This document shows positions 58,698 to 64,000 of a stretch of DNA of 64,000 bases, one piece after another. Position 1 is the first letter of the stretch. Each line of letters begins with the position of its first letter. The stretch spans positions 1,530,501 through 1,594,500 of the forward strand of contig JAQQWL010000006.1 of the NCBI GenBank assembly GCA_038363925.1. The letters are read 5' to 3'. The DNA comes from Apiospora phragmitis. Lineage: Eukaryota; Ascomycota; Sordariomycetes; Amphisphaeriales; Apiosporaceae. Below the pieces are notes generated by a model. It was given only the letters and a program-made list of their open reading frames with translations, made no database searches and had not been told where the DNA came from. The position numbers were made by a program, and so were the translations under genes.

Positions 58698-61007
58698 GAC
58701 GGAGATGGATGAGGGCAGATACCACCACTACTACTACTTATATATTGTAGTCCGTCGACGGTTTTCGCGGCTACGCTACGGCGAAATGGAATTGGATATG
58801 CAGGTTGTTGTGAATGATGACAAGAAGATAAGGTTGTTTGGGTGGTGTGTAGGGTTTCTAGGGTCGGATGCTATTCGTAGTTGAGACTGAAGGGTGTGGT
58901 TGTCGCGACCGCACCACATCCCAAGGATCTGATCGGTCGTTCACGATGTCAATTGAAGCCGCCGTCGCCTTGGTGGGCTGTTGTCGGCCATTCTCCATAC
59001 AAATCTGATGCGGTCACCAAAATGCCAAGACCAGAGACCATGCCCGGAGCTCTGGCTGGGGGTCTTGTCGGCATAAGATGATCCGTTCCGATACAGGGTG
59101 GGACACCCGCTGAGCTTGCCCCGGGCTACATGCCTAGGTACCTAGGCCAGCTACAGCTACACGTTATGTAATTGAGTCGAGAATGACGCTGGGCCACAGC
59201 TGAGATTCCATTCAATGCCTCAGGTCTCACTGTCTGATGTTTTGATTTGGATGCGTATACATTGACTGACAGCGTGGACTCTGATACATAAAAAAAAGCC
59301 TGTGGGCTGAGAGGTTTTTCTAGATCGATCTTGAGTCGCTGTTTGACTGACTTGCAACTCTTACCTGCTCGACATGCTGGATGGGATGTACACTTTTAGT
59401 TACGATTCATGTCCTTCCATCTGCTAAACCCATGATTGTGTTATTTGCAAGATTCTGTCTTGGCGGGGTTTGGCCAGCTTGCCTATCATTCAAAGAGAAT
59501 CGTCTGGACAATCGTATCCTTCCTTAAATATGGCACTGCCGTGTCCGATTCCCAGCATGTAGCTTGATGAAGAGACTCGGGTTTGCTTGGCCTCAGCTGT
59601 CAGGTACGGAGGTAGGGGCTGGTAGGCTGGTAGACGGGAGACGGCCCAACCAAGATCTGCCTTTTCAGGGTGGAGTGCATGAGGATGCAATGGGATTGCC
59701 GAGCGCCAGAGCTCCGTTGATTGGCCAGCTAGGAGAGGTAGGGAGTGCTAAGCTACAACTAGAGCTACACTTGAAGGTGACGACGGGCATGACAATTGTC
59801 ACGTTGCCAACGGTCATACTGCAAACTTTTGCACGGCATGGGATTTCATACACTGATAACGATTGCTCCATATCTATCGGTGAAGGGGATATTCTGATAG
59901 AGAGGACAGTTTCACCTCACCTACTATACTAGACTACCTAAGGTCGCCCAATACACCAGGCGTATCAACAGAAGCATTTGCGTCATGGGTGCATTTACGC
60001 ATTCCAACTAGAGTTGAGTGATCACGAGACATGGCATGGCTACAGTGAGGGGGAGGTACCTACTTAGCTAGGGGTAGGGAGGTATAAATAAATTCCACTC
60101 TACCTACCACTCAGGTTATGTTCCCCCATGGTACTTGTGTACCTAACTCAGGCACCCGGCCGCATGCAGCTGGTGTGGGTATGGATATTTTTGTTATGTT
60201 GTTATTTTCGCCTGTTGGCTCTATCTCTTCGGGTGTTTTTCATGTAAGGTATTCAATTATTATTAGACTCCAATGCTGGGGGTCGGTCAGGTTCAATCAA
60301 GACTTTTGACTTGGGTGCTGTCAGCCTCAAAAAATAAAAACAGGCCAGGCATTTACACACAGCAATTGGCCCTCCAGTCCCCGCCTAAGCTACCTGAGGC
60401 CTAACATTCATTGATGAACCAACCAACTGGGATTGACTGGATCTAAAAACCAACCCACCTGTAGTATTCAACGAACTTGCCTTATTACCTCGTCCGTTTT
60501 ACTGGTTAGGTTAGGCATGGGCATTTGTTCTTGTATTCCTGGGCCAATAGCATCCGTCGGCTGAGCTGAATCGTTGATTGATTGACCAAGTGCCAGTTAC
60601 CCGTTCCCCAGTGGTAGTGGTACCGCTCAAGCTGCAACTCGCTGTTACTGCTGCCATAGCATTGACATCCCGTCCGGGCGACCTGTCGTTCTACTGCAGC
60701 CATCAAATCAGTTCAGTTCGTTTCAATCCCTCATTCGACCTGAACTCTAATCCCATCAATTCCCATCCCCCCCAGGCTGGAATTTTGTATTCTTCACTCA
60801 CACATCCGACCCCCTTCCTGAACCCACGAATTGTCGCCCATCTCCATCAGTGCACGTCGTCGCTAGTCCCTTTCCTTCAAGGGACTTTTGGTTTTTTTTT
60901 TAACTAATTCTCCTCCTTCCTCTTTTTCTGCTGTCTCCACACCAAAACACACATTTCACATACACACTTCACACACACATCGAACCCCCCAGACATTCTA
61001 CCACGCA
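58698..61007. promoter_or_regulatory. long divergent upstream region of DEF1 and the 441-residue gene
   Basis: About 2.3 kb without a supportable gene. The 300 bases before DEF1 are a CT-rich leader with a T9 run near 60893-60901 and CA-rich sequence. A perfect 16-bp palindrome, GCCTAGGTACCTAGGC, lies at 59132-59147. Confidence 0.5.
59132..59147. repeat. perfect 16-bp palindrome
   Basis: GCCTAGGTACCTAGGC reads the same on both strands and contains the CCTAGG/ACCTAGGT core seen at other places in the window. Confidence 0.8.
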
Positions 61008-64000
61008 ATGTCTGAGGTACAGGCTCGATCGCAAGCGCCCACCTCCCGAGGCAGAGGAGGTGGCCGCGGAGGCAGAGGAGGTTTCGGCGGTCGCGGAGGT
61101 GCCAGAAAACCCAATGGCGACAAGTCAATCTCTGCAGACTCGACCTCGTTCGACGATGACGGCGACGTGAGCCAGCTCCGAAAGCAACATGGCGAAAAGC
61201 TCGACATGATCAAGGCCATCTTCCCCGACTGGTCAGACGCCGATATTCTTTATGCACTGAAGGAGACAGATGGTGATGTCGAGCTCACTGCCACACGCAT
61301 CTCAGAAGGTTAGTTCCACTCCACTATACTTGCTCACCTCTTGAGCACTGCTTTGATCAACAATCATGTCCTTTTCCGTTCTTACTACCCTTGTTGTTGT
61401 TGTTGTTGTTGTTCTTCGACCTCGGCTTGAAGCTGCTGGCTCTTCATGACCACCTGTCGCCATTTCACTTAGCTAACCTTTACTCTTCCTTCACTAGGTA
61501 CCATCTCTCAATGGGGCGAGGTCTCCAAGACCAAGAAGGCTCCTAAGCCTAAGACGAAAGAATCAGCTACCGCTGGCCTCACCGAATCGACTGGTAATGC
61601 CCGGCCTATTCGAGGCGGTCGCGCTGATGGAGGACGAGGAGGTCGAGGTGCACGTGGAAACGAGCGCGCGGGGGGCGGACGTGGTCGGGCCACCACTGCT
61701 CACGTCGCTACCAATGGCCAACGCAACAAAGATGGCCAGCTTTCTGTGCCCACTGATGAGGCTTCAGGTTGGGGCAACACTACTTCTACTGATGATGCGA
61801 CTACGAATGCGAATGAATGGGGAACCACTGGCTGGGGCACCACAACCACCGATACGACTGCAAACACCACTACTACTTTCACAACCGACTCTACTACCCC
61901 CGCTCCTACCTCTACTACCACGTCCGCTCCCGCAGCTGCCCCCGCTGCCATGACCTGGGCTAGCATGCTTCGAAAGTCAACGGCGCCTGCGCCTGCGCCA
62001 GCCAAGCCTAAGGAGACCGAGGCACCCAAGCCTGCTACTGATTCCCTGGAACCTTTGCCTCCTTCGGAACCTACCGAGCCCGAGCCTGAAGCTCCGACTG
62101 AAGAGGCACACGAGGAGCCTACTCCCAAGGTCGAGCAGGCTGCACCTGTACCTGCCCCCTGCGCCGATTCCTGCCATCCCCGTAGCCGTGCCTGAAGCAC
62201 CCAAGGTCGTCGAGCCCGATGTTGCTTTACCGCCGCCCGAAGATGACCTTACCAGATGCAACCTGGAACAACTCCCCGACGAGTCGAACCCCCCTGCCAC
62301 ACACACCGTTGCCAGCACAGCTGCGGACTCGTGGGATCCCCGTCATGGTCAAAACAGCGCTACTGCTACGCCGATTTCTGCCTCGCAAGCTCAGCACCAG
62401 CAGTCCCGCCCCACTGCCAGTGGTTATGCTGCAACTGCTCTCAAGGCTACTGAGCGACCCGTTCGTGTGCCTAGTTTCCAGCGACGAGTTCTTGAGCAGG
62501 AGGAGGCTGTTCGCATGCCTGGCAACCGCGAAGTAGACCGTGCCGCCGTTCAGTTTGGTGCTTTCAGCTTGAACGGAGCCGAAGATGATATCGATGGAGA
62601 CCGCGAGGAGGCCGAGACTAGAGCTCAACCGCCCTCCGACTCTCCCGTCCAGCCGCGTGCGGCGTTGCCCCCCGTTACCCAACCTGCTGCGGTGCCCGAA
62701 GCTTTCCCCTCTGCTCCCGGCCCGAAGCCTACCGCCTCTCTACCTCAACCTTCTGGTGCTGCTGGTATAGTGCCTTTTCATTTACTCCCGACGCAACTAC
62801 TGTATACTAACATCTCCTCTCCAGCGATGCCCGTAGCACCCCCTACTGGCCCTGCCGCTGCCGCGGCTGCTCAACGTATGTCACAATACCCTCAATTCGC
62901 ACACCCCACCATCATCTTGACTAACTTTCACTCAGCTCCGCTTGCTCCTGCGGCCAACCAATTTGGACGATTCGGACATGCCAACACCCATGATCAGTCC
63001 GCATTCCCTCCCAAACAGCCATTCGACTCGCTTGGCCAGCCACCTGTAACAACTGCTCCTGGAGTTTACGACAGCGCCTACACTCCCGCATCCCAAGCTC
63101 CCACCCAACCCAGCGCTGCTGGTGCTTTCAGCTCTGCTCCTAATGACTACTCTTCATACTACACTGCGGACCAGTACGGCAGAGGCTCGTACAACAACTA
63201 CTATGGCCAACACAATCAGCACCAGGGCGCCCAGGGCCACAACGAGGGACCCAGCTCCCAAGGCCGACCTTTTGCGGGCTACAATGCCACAGCGCAAAGC
63301 GCTGACAACTTGAGCCAATACCCGCAGAGCGCGGCCCAGCAGCTCAGATACGGCACCGCAGCTGCAGGCGATGCTCACAACAGTGGCCACAACACCCCGA
63401 ACCCGGCTACTGTCCAGGCTCAACCTCAGCAGCCTCAGCAGGCCGGTCAGAACAACGGACCCCAGTCCAACTTGCACCAGCAGCCCCCTGCTAACTCATA
63501 CCCCTATGGGCATCCTTACTACTCGAGCCCCTTCTACGCTCAGTACATGAACTCGACTTATGGAGGCGGTTATGGTCAGGGCGCATATGGTGCCGGCCCT
63601 TACGGAAAGGGCAACGTCTACGGCAATCCCAGTCACTATGGAATGTCTCATGGAGGTCCTTATGACTCATCGCCCGCCACTAGTGGCTTTGGTCAGTCTT
63701 CTCTGGGAGGTCGCGACAGCGGTCTTGGCTCGACCATCGACAGCTATGGCCGTGCTGGATCTGCTCAATCTGCTGCCCAAGGTATGGGCAACAGTGGTTT
63801 CGGTGGTGCTCACGATGCATTCGGCCGTGCTGGGTCAACCTACCAGTCTCAGGGTGGCCAGTCGTACAACGGACCGGGTGCTCAGGCAGGTTCAGTCAAC
63901 GATGATCTGAAGCCCTACGGCGAAGCCAAGGTTGCCGGTGGCCCAAGCCCATCCCTTGCTGCGGCTGCTCGCCCTGGCTCGGCCACGAACAACACCCCTG
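61008..64000 (+). CDS. DEF1: RNA polymerase II degradation factor DEF1 (3' end outside the window)
   Basis: Def1 binds stalled RNA polymerase II after DNA damage and recruits the ubiquitin ligase that degrades Rpb1. Exons: 61008-61308, 61498-62764, 62825-62875 and 62936 to the window end; introns are 189, 60 and 60 bases. The N-terminal Arg/Gly-rich segment (SRGRGGGRGGRGG) precedes a CUE domain at about residues 57-100 (LDMIKAIFPDWSDADILYAL). A long Pro/Ala/Thr/Gln-rich tail with Tyr/Gly repeats follows, as expected. The frame of exon 2 breaks at a C5 run (62155-62159): one C fewer turns PAPCADSCHP into PAPAPIPAIPVAVPEAPKVV and the frame then runs on into later exons. The gene is cut by the window end with no stop, so the C-terminus is missing. 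Confidence 0.85.
61389..61412 (+). repeat. GTT microsatellite in DEF1 intron 1
   Basis: About eight GTT repeats lie in the middle of the 189-base first intron. Confidence 0.85.

Noticed and set aside
63122..63910. Plus-strand frames near the right end rich in Ala, Thr and Met
   Set aside because: They are out of frame with DEF1 exon 4, which has the Gln/Tyr/Gly-rich composition expected of Def1.

Overview
This window looks like nuclear DNA of a filamentous ascomycete (Pezizomycotina, probably Sordariomycetes). The genes carry short GT-AG introns, mostly about 50-170 bases, often with a CTAAC-like branch site just before the YAG acceptor. They encode fungal versions of housekeeping proteins, have CT-rich leaders, and lie on both strands without operons. 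I recognised no rRNA, tRNA, CRISPR array or intact transposon, but I could not run a tRNA or repeat scan.

Layout. 0-5 kb: an unrecognised, weakly supported spliced gene on the minus strand, a Nce102-like MARVEL membrane protein, and COQ7 (ubiquinone synthesis). A short AT-rich island then precedes RTF1 (Paf1 complex). 8.7-16.6 kb: a LovD/EstB-type serine hydrolase, a coiled-coil protein of the Msd1/TINA/SSX2IP type, and a Pof3/Dia2-like TPR-F-box-LRR protein. 16.6-30.8 kb is gene-poor; the only gene I can support there is a small Cys/His-rich fungal protein at 22136-22381. 30.8-35.2 kb: a Pom1-like DYRK kinase whose true N-terminus lies upstream of the long open frame. 35.2-39.7 kb holds nothing I can support. 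39.7-47.3 kb: the sedlin-fold TRAPP subunit Tca17/TRAPPC2L, mitochondrial malonyl-CoA:ACP transacylase, AP-3 mu and MPP10. 47.8-64 kb: a DMAC1/DMO2-type small mitochondrial membrane protein, an AFG1-type ATPase, Nup133, an uncharacterised 441-residue protein, and DEF1, which runs off the right end.

The genes do not form a metabolic or defence cluster. They cover mitochondrial functions (COQ7, MCT1, the DMAC1-like protein, AFG1), membrane traffic (Tca17, AP-3 mu, Nce102-like), transcription and RNA (RTF1, DEF1, MPP10), the nuclear pore (Nup133) and cell polarity or division (Pom1, Pof3, Msd1-like). I found no convincing new multi-gene system.

The points most worth a second look are these. (1) The DMAC1-like gene has a duplicated CxxC exon end with two phase-matched splice donors. 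(2) The small Cys/His protein sits alone in about 14 kb of non-coding DNA. (3) Single-base frame breaks occur in MPP10 (two), AFG1 and DEF1, all between 46.7 and 62.2 kb, and look more like sequence errors than biology. (4) A multi-exon gene of unknown family is hidden in the first 1.3 kb.
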